From positions 62,001 to 126,000 of the forward strand of contig NZ_JANLCN010000004.1 of NCBI RefSeq assembly GCF_024979255.1: a stretch of DNA of 64,000 nt. Direction: 5' to 3'. A program made the position numbers and the translations under genes. This document shows, piece after piece, positions 1 through 7,598 of the stretch (position 1 is its first letter; each line of letters begins with the position of its first letter). The stretch comes from Herbiconiux moechotypicola. GTDB lineage: Bacteria > Actinomycetota > Actinomycetes > Actinomycetales > Microbacteriaceae. The notes beneath the pieces are model-generated. The model made no database searches, was not told the DNA's origin, and saw only the letters and a list, made by a program, of their open reading frames with translations.

Positions 1-3000
1 GCTCGAAGCGGTGCGCCTGGTGATCTTCGGCGGCGAAGCCTGCCCGCCCGAACTCGTGGCGCGCATCGTCGCCCGTGGGCGGGAGGTGTGGAACACCTAC
101 GGCCCCACCGAGGCGACCGTCGTCGCCTGCGGTGCCCTGCTCGACGGCGGGCCCGTGCGCATCGGTCTCCCACTCGACGGCTGGCGCCTCGCCGTGGTCG
201 ACGCCGTGGGTGCGCGCGTCGCCGAGGGCGAGACGGGCGAGCTCATCATCGGCGGCGTGGGGCTCGCGCGCTACCTCGACCCGGTGAAGGATGCGGAGAA
301 GTACGCTCCCTTCCCCTCGCTCGGCTGGGAGCGGGCCTACCGCAGCGGCGACCTCGTGCGCTTCGAGGCCGAGGGCCTCGTGTTCGTGGGCCGGGCCGAC
401 GACCAGGTCAAGCTCGGCGGGCGCCGCATCGAGCTCGGCGAGGTCGACTCCGCGTTGCAGGGCCTGCCGGGGGTGGCGGGAGCTGCGGCTGCGGTGAAGA
501 CGACTCCGGCCGGCAACCAGATCCTCGTGGGTTACCTCGCACTCGCCGACGGTGCCGAGTTCGATCGCGAGGCCGCCAACGCGCGCCTGCGGGAGGAGCT
601 GCCGGCCGCGCTGGTGCCGCTTCTCGCGGTGGTCGACGCACTGCCGACCCGCACCTCGGGCAAGGTGGATCGCGCGGCGCTGCCGTGGCCGCTGCCCGGC
701 GGCGCGGGCAGCGGGCCGGGAGCGGGCGGGTCAACCGGCTCGGGGAGCGCGGATGCGGGCGACGACGGCCGACCGGGCGCCGACGGCGGGGTGGACGGCC
801 TCACTCCCACCGCGGGCTGGCTGGCCGAGCGCTGGACCGCCATCCTCGGCATGCCCGTCACGAGCGCCGACGACGACTTCTTCGCCCACGGCGGCGGCTC
901 GCTCTCGGCCGCGCAGCTGGTCTCCGCCATCCGTGAGCGCTTCGCGGAGACGCGTGTCGCCGACATCTACGACCACCCGCGTATCGGGGCGCTCGCCGAC
1001 GAGCTCGACGCGCGGGCGGGTGTCGTGGGCGCAGTGGGCACGGGCGCCGGCGCGGGCCCGGGCGCAGCGGGTCGCACGGGTGCAGTTGGCGGGGCGGGCG
1101 CCTCTCGCGGCCCCCAGCGCACCCTCCGCGTGACCCCGGCGTCGAGCCGCATCGTGCAGACCCTGCTCGGCATCCCGCTGCACATCCTCGTCGGCCTGCG
1201 CTGGACCGTCTACCTCGCCACGGCGAACAACCTCCTCGCCGCCTGGACCGGCGCGAGCTTCGTGCCCACCCTCGACTGGTGGGTGATCGTGCTCGGCTTC
1301 GTGCTCTTCGTCACCCCGCCGGGGAAGATGCTCATCTCGGTGGTGGCGGCGCGCATCCTGACCGCGGGCCTGAAGCCGGGCGCGTACCCGCGCGGCGGCA
1401 GTGTGCACCTCAGGGTGTGGCTGGCCGAACAGGTGGCGCAGATGGCGGGCGCGGTGAGTCTCGCGGGTGCGCCGTGGATCCTGTACTACGCCCGCGCGCT
1501 CGGCGCGAAGATCGGGCGCGGGGTCGACCTGCACTCGCTGCCGCCCATCACGGGCTGGATCAGCATCGGCGGCCGGGCCGCGATCGAGCCCGAGGTCGAC
1601 CTCGCGGGGCACTGGGTCGACGGCGACACTTTCCGCATCGGCCGCGTGCACGTGGGCGCCGACGCCACCGTGGGCTCGCGGAGCACGCTGCTCGGCGGCA
1701 CCACCATCGGGCGCGGTGCCGTGGTGGAGCCGGGCGCCGTGGTGTCGGGCCGGGTTCCGGCGGGCGAGCGGTGGGCGGGGTCGCCGGCGGGGCGCGTCGG
1801 TCCGGCTCGGCGCGACTGGCCGGCCGTGCGTCCCGCCCCGGCGAGGCGCTGGCTGGTCGCCTACGCGCTCGGCTCGCTCGCGATGGCGGCCATGCCCGCG
1901 ATCGCCGTGGTGCTCGCCGCCCTCGTGCTCGGGGCCGGCATCGCAGGGTCGGCCTCGCTCGCCGAGGCCGCGTGGCGTGCTGCGGCTCTGATGCCGCTGG
2001 CTGTGGTGGTGGCAGGGCTCAGCTACGCGCTGCTCGTGCTCGGCTCGGTGCGGCTGCTCGGCATCGGTCTGCACGAGGGCTACTTCCCGGTGCGCAGCCG
2101 CATCGGGTGGCAGGTGTGGTCGACGGAGCGCATCCTCGACGCCGCCCGCACCCTGCTGTTCCCGATCTACTCCAGCCTCTTCACGCCGGTGTGGCTCCGG
2201 ATGCTCGGGGCCAAGGTGGGGGCCTACGTGGAGGCCTCGACGGTGCTGCTGCTGCCGAAGCTCACCACGATCGCACCGGGGGCGTTCCTCGCGGACGACA
2301 CGATGGTCGCCTCCTACGAGCTCGGCGGAGGCTGGCTGCACATCGCCCCCGCCAAGGTCGGGCGCCGTGCCTTCCTCGGCAACAGCGGCATGGCCGGACC
2401 GGGACGTTCGGTGCCGCGCAACGGGCTGGTCGCGGTGCTCTCCTCGGCGCCGCGCAAGGGCAAGCGGGGGTCGTCGTGGCTCGGCAACCCGGCCATCCGG
2501 TTGCGGCGCACGGTGACCGACTTCGACGAGGCGCGCACCTTCCGGCCGCCGACGCGGCTGAAGGTGGCGCGGGCGGTGTGGGAGCTGCTGCGCATCGTGC
2601 CCGTCATCGTGACGGGCTGGATCGCGCTCGTGGTGCTGCTCGCGCTGGAGGCGCTCTGGATCGAGCTCGGCCTCGGCTGGGCGATCGTGCTCTCCGGCGT
2701 GGTGATGCTCGCCGTGGGAGGGGCGGCGGCGCTCGTGAGCACCGCGGCGAAGTGGCTGCTGGTGGGGCGCATCACGGCCACCGAGCATCCGCTCTGGTCG
2801 TCGTTCGTGTGGCGCAACGAACTCGCCGACACCTTCGTCGAGACGGTCGCCCGGCCCTGGTTCGCGGCCAACGCCGCCGGCACGCCGGCGCTCGCCGTGT
2901 GGCTGCGCACGCTGGGGGCGCGCATCGGCCGCGGGGTGTGGTGCGAGTCGTACTGGCTGCCCGAGGCCGACCTGGTGACGCTCGGCGACGGCGCCGCGGT

Positions 3001-3229
3001 GAACCGCGGCTGCGTGGTGCAGACGCACCTCTTCCACGACCGCATCATGCAGCTCGACGCGGTGGAGCTGGCCGAGGGTGCGACGCTCGGGCCGCACAGC
3101 GTCATCCTGCCGGCGGCCGGCATCGGCGCCCTGGCGAGCGTGGGACCGGGGTCGCTCGTGATGCGCGGCGAGCTCGTGCCGCGGGCCAGCGTCTGGGCAG
3201 GAAACCCGATCGCTCCGTGGCAGACTTGA
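1..3229 (+). CDS. Pls/PosA-family NRPS-like membrane synthetase, 5'-truncated by window edge
   Basis: The reading frame is open from base 2, so the start lies outside the window; the GTG at 11 is only an internal codon. What remains is the C-terminal half of an adenylation domain (A5 motif NTYGPTE, A7 YRSGD, A10 PTRTSGKVDR, about residues 1-230 counted from base 11), a Gly-rich linker, and a carrier domain (DDFFAHGGGSLS, about residues 265-330) whose Ser would carry phosphopantetheine. Three left-handed beta-helix (hexapeptide) blocks follow, near residues 495-605, 730-830 and 980-1072, separated by hydrophobic membrane segments. This A-T-membrane layout is that of the Pls/PosA family, which includes epsilon-poly-L-lysine synthetase. 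By family it would activate an amino acid and polymerise or transfer it at the membrane. The substrate cannot be read because the specificity pocket lies mostly upstream. A phosphopantetheinyl transferase is two genes downstream. Confidence 0.85.
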   Translation, partial: LEAVRLVIFGGEACPPELVARIVARGREVWNTYGPTEATVVACGALLDGGPVRIGLPLDGWRLAVVDAVGARVAEGETGELIIGGVGLARYLDPVKDAEKYAPFPSLGWERAYRSGDLVRFEAEGLVFVGRADDQVKLGGRRIELGEVDSALQGLPGVAGAAAAVKTTPAGNQILVGYLALADGAEFDREAANARLREELPAALVPLLAVVDALPTRTSGKVDRAALPWPLPGGAGSGPGAGGSTGSGSADAGDDGRPGADGGVDGLTPTAGWLAERWTAILGMPVTSADDDFFAHGGGSLSAAQLVSAIRERFAETRVADIYDHPRIGALADELDARAGVVGAVGTGAGAGPGAAGRTGAVGGAGASRGPQRTLRVTPASSRIVQTLLGIPLHILVGLRWTVYLATANNLLAAWTGASFVPTLDWWVIVLGFVLFVTPPGKMLISVVAARILTAGLKPGAYPRGGSVHLRVWLAEQVAQMAGAVSLAGAPWILYYARALGAKIGRGVDLHSLPPITGWISIGGRAAIEPEVDLAGHWVDGDTFRIGRVHVGADATVGSRSTLLGGTTIGRGAVVEPGAVVSGRVPAGERWAGSPAGRVGPARRDWPAVRPAPARRWLVAYALGSLAMAAMPAIAVVLAALVLGAGIAGSASLAEAAWRAAALMPLAVVVAGLSYALLVLGSVRLLGIGLHEGYFPVRSRIGWQVWSTERILDAARTLLFPIYSSLFTPVWLRMLGAKVGAYVEASTVLLLPKLTTIAPGAFLADDTMVASYELGGGWLHIAPAKVGRRAFLGNSGMAGPGRSVPRNGLVAVLSSAPRKGKRGSSWLGNPAIRLRRTVTDFDEARTFRPPTRLKVARAVWELLRIVPVIVTGWIALVVLLALEALWIELGLGWAIVLSGVVMLAVGGAAALVSTAAKWLLVGRITATEHPLWSSFVWRNELADTFVETVARPWFAANAAGTPALAVWLRTLGARIGRGVWCESYWLPEADLVTLGDGAAVNRGCVVQTHLFHDRIMQLDAVELAEGATLGPHSVILPAAGIGALASVGPGSLVMRGELVPRASVWAGNPIAPWQT

Positions 3230-3237
3230 GGCCAGTC

Positions 3238-4569
3238 ATGGCCTCCCACACCCCTTCGACCGTAGGCGCGACCTCCGCGGGCGATCCCTACCTGCCCGGG
3301 AGTGGCAACGGCGGCTACGAGGTGCTGCACTACGACCTCGATCTCGACTACCGCGTGTCCACCAACCGGCTCGCCGCCGTGGCGGTCATCCGGGCGCGCA
3401 CCACCATGCCGCTCAGCCGGTTCAGCCTCGACTTCGCGGGGCTGAGCGTGGTGAAGGTGACGGTCGACGGCCAGCGCCCGCGCAAGATCGCCGAGACCAC
3501 CCGCAAGCTCGTGGTCACCCTCGACACCCCCCTGGCAGAGGGTGCGGAGTTCACCGTGACGGTGCGCTACCGCGGCGCCCCGCATCCGGTGCGCAGCCCC
3601 TGGGGCGAGGTGGGATGGGAGGAGCTCTCCGACGGTGTGATCGTGGCGGGTCAGCCCTGCGGCGCGGCCACCTGGTACCCGTGCGACGACCAGCCGGCGA
3701 GCAAGGCGACGTATCGCATCACGGTGTCGTGCGAGTCGGGGTACACGGCCGTGTCGAACGGTGTGCTGACCGGGCGCACCACCCGCTCGGGGCGCACCGC
3801 GTGGACCTACGAGATGCGCCAGCCGATGTCGAGCTACCTGGCCACGGTGCAGATCGGGCGCTATCGCACGCGGCGGCTCGCCGAGCATCCCGTGCCCCAG
3901 TCGGTGGTGCACCCCGCCGACCTCGAGCGGCAGGTGGCGATCGACTTCGGTCAGGTGCCGCGCATGCTCGAGCTGTTCACGCGGCTGTTCGGGCCGTACC
4001 CGTTCGAGGAGTACGCGGTGGTGGTGACCGACGACGCGCTCGAGATCCCGCTCGAGGCGCAGGGGCTCGCCGTGTTCGGGCGCAACCACGTCGACGGGAG
4101 GCACGGCAGCGACCGGCTCATCGCGCACGAGCTGGCGCACCAGTGGTTCGGCAACAGCCTCACGGTCGCGCGCTGGCAGGACATCTGGCTGCACGAGGGC
4201 TTCGCCTGCTACGCCGAGTGGCTGTGGGCCGAGGAGTCGGGCGGGCCGAGCGCCGACGAGAACGCGGCTCTGCACCGGGCGGGGGTCGACGCCCTGCCGA
4301 AGGACATCGTGGTGGCCGACCCGGGGCCGCGCGCCATGTTCGACGACCGGGTGTACAAGCGGGGGGCCCTGGCGTTGCACGCGGTGCGGAAGGCGGTGGG
4401 CGATGAGGCGTTCTTCGACGGGCTGCGGGCGTACGCCGCCGAGTGCGAGCACGGGCTGGTGTCGCCGATCGACTTCGTGGAGATCATGGAGCAGAACGTG
4501 GGCGACGGGGTCGACGTGGGCGGCATCGTGGAGCGCTGGGTGGGGAAGCGGTCGCTGCCGAAGCTCTGA
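3238..4569 (+). CDS. M1-family zinc metallopeptidase (short form)
   Basis: 443 residues. The M1 signature is complete: HELAH with zinc ligands at His297 and His301, catalytic Glu298, then 18 residues to the third ligand Glu320. An N-terminal beta-sandwich of about 200 residues precedes the catalytic domain. The long C-terminal helical domain of PepN and ERAP-type enzymes is absent, so this is the compact actinobacterial form. No signal peptide is visible, so a cytosolic aminopeptidase is likely. The ATG at 3238 lies 8 bp after the stop of the synthetase; a GAGG ribosome site overlaps that stop codon, which suggests co-transcription. Confidence 0.9.
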   Translation: MASHTPSTVGATSAGDPYLPGSGNGGYEVLHYDLDLDYRVSTNRLAAVAVIRARTTMPLSRFSLDFAGLSVVKVTVDGQRPRKIAETTRKLVVTLDTPLAEGAEFTVTVRYRGAPHPVRSPWGEVGWEELSDGVIVAGQPCGAATWYPCDDQPASKATYRITVSCESGYTAVSNGVLTGRTTRSGRTAWTYEMRQPMSSYLATVQIGRYRTRRLAEHPVPQSVVHPADLERQVAIDFGQVPRMLELFTRLFGPYPFEEYAVVVTDDALEIPLEAQGLAVFGRNHVDGRHGSDRLIAHELAHQWFGNSLTVARWQDIWLHEGFACYAEWLWAEESGGPSADENAALHRAGVDALPKDIVVADPGPRAMFDDRVYKRGALALHAVRKAVGDEAFFDGLRAYAAECEHGLVSPIDFVEIMEQNVGDGVDVGGIVERWVGKRSLPKL

Positions 4570-4612
4570 GCGGGCGCCGCCGCCGCGGCCTCACGCGGTG
4601 TGCTTGCAGAAG

Positions 4613-5341
4613 TCACCGGTGCAGGCGCGGGGCGAGGTCGGTGACGACTGCGACGGCTGCCACGAGTGTGCCGTGGGGTGTGTGGCGGGTGAATGCCCGA
4701 AGGTGTGTGCGGCTGGGATCGATCGCCGAGCCGGGGGGCACCGCTTCGAGGTGGAAGGCGGGGAACGGTTCCCACGGTGGGTCCAGGGTGTCCACGCCGG
4801 GCCGTGGCACCGGGGGAGGCGCCGACCGCGGTGCCCAGGTGAGTCGCAGAGCGCGCGGGTCGGCGCGCAGGCCGGTGCCGGCTGCCTTCAGGAGAGCCTC
4901 CTTGATGGTCCACGCGGCGGTGCGTAGTTCGAGGTGGTCGACATCACGGGCGGCCGCACCGCGTTCGAGGTCGGCGAGCTCATCGGCGGTGAACGCGACC
5001 GAGTCGATCGGGGCGCGTGCGACGGCGGTGGTCGACTCGAGGTCGATGCCCAGCGCGTCGGCTCCGGAGGCGACCGCCCAGAACGAGCCGCCGTCGGTGC
5101 GCGACAGGCTGACGGTGAGCGGGAGGGCGCCCGGGCCGGGGCCGGCGTGCGTGGAGCGCAGTTCCGGGCGGCCGTGATCGGTGGCACCGCAGGTGGGGCA
5201 CTGGTGGCTGAGTCGCACCGAGCCGTCGGGCAGAGCGAGGATGCGCGCGGTGGACGTCTCGACAGCGAGGTGATCGTCGTCGCGGGAGGCCTCCGGTGTC
5301 GAGACGCCCAGCCACACCTCGGGAGGGCGAGCGACGTTCAC
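4613..5341 (-). CDS. 4'-phosphopantetheinyl transferase (Sfp type)
   Basis: 242 residues from a GTG at 5341. Motifs are those of Sfp-type transferases: GIDLE (98-102) and FTADE (117-121) with Mg2+-binding acids, then W144 and KEA (147-149) followed by KAAGTGL. The enzyme moves phosphopantetheine from CoA to the Ser of carrier domains, and the carrier domain encoded at 1-3229 is the obvious local client. The gene faces the synthetase/M1 pair tail to tail across 43 bp. The frame stays open upstream to 5962, but that stretch is antisense to a secreted protein and repetitive, so it is not coding. An in-frame ATG at 5434 is the alternative start; neither start has a strong ribosome site. Confidence 0.85.
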   Translation of the reverse strand: MNVARPPEVWLGVSTPEASRDDDHLAVETSTARILALPDGSVRLSHQCPTCGATDHGRPELRSTHAGPGPGALPLTVSLSRTDGGSFWAVASGADALGIDLESTTAVARAPIDSVAFTADELADLERGAAARDVDHLELRTAAWTIKEALLKAAGTGLRADPRALRLTWAPRSAPPPVPRPGVDTLDPPWEPFPAFHLEAVPPGSAIDPSRTHLRAFTRHTPHGTLVAAVAVVTDLAPRLHR

Positions 5342-5428
5342 CCGCCCATCCAACCATGCCGCCTCGGACGGAGGCGGCCGTCGCCGAGCGTTCACCGAGT
5401 GCCGGTCGACTACAGCTGTCGACAGAGG

Positions 5429-5434
5429 TAGCAT
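5429..5434 (+). promoter_or_regulatory. -10 box for a leaderless transcript
   Basis: TAGCAT ends 6 nt before the ATG at 5441, leaving no room for a 5' leader of useful length. Confidence 0.5.
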
Positions 5435-5440
5435 CGCCGG

Positions 5441-7453
5441 ATGGGACGACACAGAGACGTGAAAGCGCTCGCACTCGCGGCGCTCGCCACCCTCGGCCTC
5501 ACCGCCGGGCTCCTCGCCGGCGGTGGCCCGGTTGCCGCAGCCGAGGTCTCGCCGACTCCGCCGCCCACCTCCACGCCCGAGCTCAACGCGGCCTCCGCGC
5601 CCACCGCGGCCTCCGAGCCGACCCAGCTCACCGCGGCCTCCGAGCCGACCCAGCTCACCGCGGCCTCCGAGCCCACCGCGGCCTCCGAGCCGACCCAGCT
5701 CACCGCGGCCTCCGAGCCCACCGCGGCCCCCGAACCCACCCCAACCCCCACCGCCACCCCCGAGCCCACCCCCACCGTCGCCCCCGACCCCGACGGCCCC
5801 CTCACCTCCCGCATCCCGGGCGTGAGCACCAAGAGCTTCGACCCCGACGACATCGTGAGCAACAGCAACCTGTTCGGCGGCGGGCGGATGTCGGCCGGCG
5901 CGATCCAGTCCTTCCTCGAGCTGAGATGGAACGAGTCCAACCCCGGCGGCGTGTGCGCCCAAGGGTCGGTGTGCCTGCCCGCGTTCGTCACCGACACCAC
6001 CTCCATCCCGTCCAGCGCTGAGTGCAGCGCCTTCCAGGGGCGATCGAACCAGCGGGCCTCCGACGTGATCGCCGCGGTCGGTCGCAGCTGTGGAATCAGC
6101 GAGCAGGCCCTGCTCTCGCTGTTGCAGAAGGAGTCGGGTCTGCTCTCGTCGGCCGCGCCCGAGCAGTCCGACTACGACCAGGCCATGGGCTTCGACTGCC
6201 CCGACAGCACGGGATGCGCGGAGGAGTACCGCGGATTCTTCAAGCAGGTGTACTGGGCGGCGTGGCAGTTCGAGAACTACCGTCTCGATCCCGACGGCCT
6301 GAGCTACCCGGTCGGCAAGCCGAGCCGCATCGCCTACTCGCCCAGCGCCGACTGCTCCAAGAACGCCCAGGCTCCACTGCGCACGCCACGCAACCTAGCC
6401 ACGGCTGCGCTCTACACCTACACGCCGTACCAGCCCAACGCCGCCGCGCTCAGCTCCACGAGCGAGGGCGACGCCTGCTCGAGCTACGGCAACCTGGTGT
6501 TCTGGGTGAACTTCACCGACTGGTTCGGGCTGCCGCAGAAGGATGCGCCCATCGGCGTCGATCGGGTGAACGGCGCTGATCGCTTCACGGGCGCCGTCGC
6601 GATCGCGCAGGCCGCCTATCCGTCGGGTGCTCCGGTGGTCTACGTGGCCAGCGGACTGAACTACCCGGACGCGCTCTCGGCCGGCCCTGCGGCGGTCGCG
6701 GCGGGCGGGCCGCTCCTGTTGACCGATGCGCTCACGCTGCCGGGCGCCGTGCGCGAGGAGATCGCCCGGTTGACCCCGGACCGGATCGTGGTCGTGGGCG
6801 GAACGTCGTCGGTCTCGAAGTCGGTGGCCGACGCGTTGAGGACGGTGGTCTCCGGCGCATCCGTCGACCGTATCGCCGGGTCGACCCGCTACGAGACCTC
6901 GCGGCTGCTGGCCGCCGACGCGTTTCCTGAGGGTGCGGAGGGTGCCTACCTCGCCACGGGAACGAACTTCCCGGATGCGCTCAGCGCGGGCGGGGCGGCC
7001 GGGTTCCGTGCGCAGCCGGTGCTGCTCGTCGACGGCAGCGCTTCGTCGCTCTCGGCCGCCGACACCTCGCTGCTCCGGGAGCTGGGCGTCGACGACCTCA
7101 CGGTGGTGGGCGGGCCGAACTCGGTGAGCGCCGGCGTAGTCGCCTCGGCGAAGAAGGTGGCGCCCACCGTGCGGATCGCGGGGTCGGACCGCTTCGACAC
7201 CTCACAGCGAGTCAATGCGGACGTGTACCCCGTGGTGCCCCGAGCCTTCCTCGCCACGGGCTCCACCTTCCCCGACGCACTCGCGGGGAGCGCGTGGGCC
7301 GGGGCGCAGGGCGCCCCGTTGTTCGTCGTGCCGCAGAACTGCCTGCCGTCGTCGGTGCTGGCGGGTCTCTCGCCGGCGGGGGTGTCGCGGGTGACGCTGC
7401 TCGGTGGGCCGAACTCGCTCGGCGATGGGGTGGCGCGGCTGCAGCCCTGTTGA
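5441..7453 (+). CDS. secreted cell-wall-binding-repeat (CW_binding_2) protein
   Basis: 670 residues. A signal peptide (basic MGRHRDVK, hydrophobic core, AAA cleavage region near residue 33) is followed by a Pro/Thr/Ala/Glu-rich stalk to about residue 125. The middle module (about 135-365) is a conserved actinobacterial secreted domain with several Cys and a QKESGLL segment reminiscent of lysozyme-like folds; I do not assign it an activity. Three cell-wall-binding type 2 repeats of about 100 residues start near 372, 476 and 577, each with (V/I)xGxxR(F/Y) and FPDALS/NYPDALS signatures. By family these repeats bind cell-wall polymers. The role would be a surface or remodelling protein. The start codon is shared between a GAGG site and a -10 box. 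Confidence 0.8.
   Translation: MGRHRDVKALALAALATLGLTAGLLAGGGPVAAAEVSPTPPPTSTPELNAASAPTAASEPTQLTAASEPTQLTAASEPTAASEPTQLTAASEPTAAPEPTPTPTATPEPTPTVAPDPDGPLTSRIPGVSTKSFDPDDIVSNSNLFGGGRMSAGAIQSFLELRWNESNPGGVCAQGSVCLPAFVTDTTSIPSSAECSAFQGRSNQRASDVIAAVGRSCGISEQALLSLLQKESGLLSSAAPEQSDYDQAMGFDCPDSTGCAEEYRGFFKQVYWAAWQFENYRLDPDGLSYPVGKPSRIAYSPSADCSKNAQAPLRTPRNLATAALYTYTPYQPNAAALSSTSEGDACSSYGNLVFWVNFTDWFGLPQKDAPIGVDRVNGADRFTGAVAIAQAAYPSGAPVVYVASGLNYPDALSAGPAAVAAGGPLLLTDALTLPGAVREEIARLTPDRIVVVGGTSSVSKSVADALRTVVSGASVDRIAGSTRYETSRLLAADAFPEGAEGAYLATGTNFPDALSAGGAAGFRAQPVLLVDGSASSLSAADTSLLRELGVDDLTVVGGPNSVSAGVVASAKKVAPTVRIAGSDRFDTSQRVNADVYPVVPRAFLATGSTFPDALAGSAWAGAQGAPLFVVPQNCLPSSVLAGLSPAGVSRVTLLGGPNSLGDGVARLQPC
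5609..5725 (+). repeat. in-frame 27-bp/18-bp tandem repeat (stalk region)
   Basis: Units begin GCCTCCGAGCC. Long units (27 bp) encode ASEPTQLTA and short ones (18 bp) encode ASEPTA. The order is long, long, short, long, short, and copies are nearly identical at the DNA level. Unit length is a multiple of three, so copy number can change without shifting the frame. Confidence 0.85.
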
Positions 7454-7540
7454 GTCGGAGGCTCGACGCGGTGAGCGCGGGCGCGGCCCGCTGATCGGAG
7501 ACGCTGAGAGATGCCGGATGCGCGCCGAATCGCCGAATCG

Positions 7541-7554
7541 GTGAACCGGTTTAC
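7541..7554. promoter_or_regulatory. LacI-family operator 1
   Basis: GTGAACC-GGTTTAC, one mismatch from a perfect inverted repeat. It lies 45 bp before the GH42 start. Confidence 0.8.
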
Positions 7555-7562
7555 AAAAAGAG

Positions 7563-7576
7563 GTTGACCGGTTTAC
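7563..7576. promoter_or_regulatory. LacI-family operator 2
   Basis: GTTGACC-GGTTTAC. Its centre is 22 bp (about two helical turns) from operator 1, so two dimers could bind on the same face ahead of the GH42-GH1 pair. Confidence 0.75.
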
Positions 7577-7598
7577 CTGAGACCAACAGAATGGCCAG

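Noticed and set aside
5609-5725. CRISPR-like array
   Set aside because: The units are contiguous, multiples of three and coding; there are no unique spacers and no cas genes.
5342-5962. 5' extension of the phosphopantetheinyl transferase frame
   Set aside because: It is antisense to the wall-binding protein and consists of Gly/Arg repeats mirroring its tandem repeats.
7478-7492. Terminator after the wall-binding protein
   Set aside because: Only a short GCGGGC/GCCCGC stem with a 3-nt loop is seen and no T-run; too weak to call.
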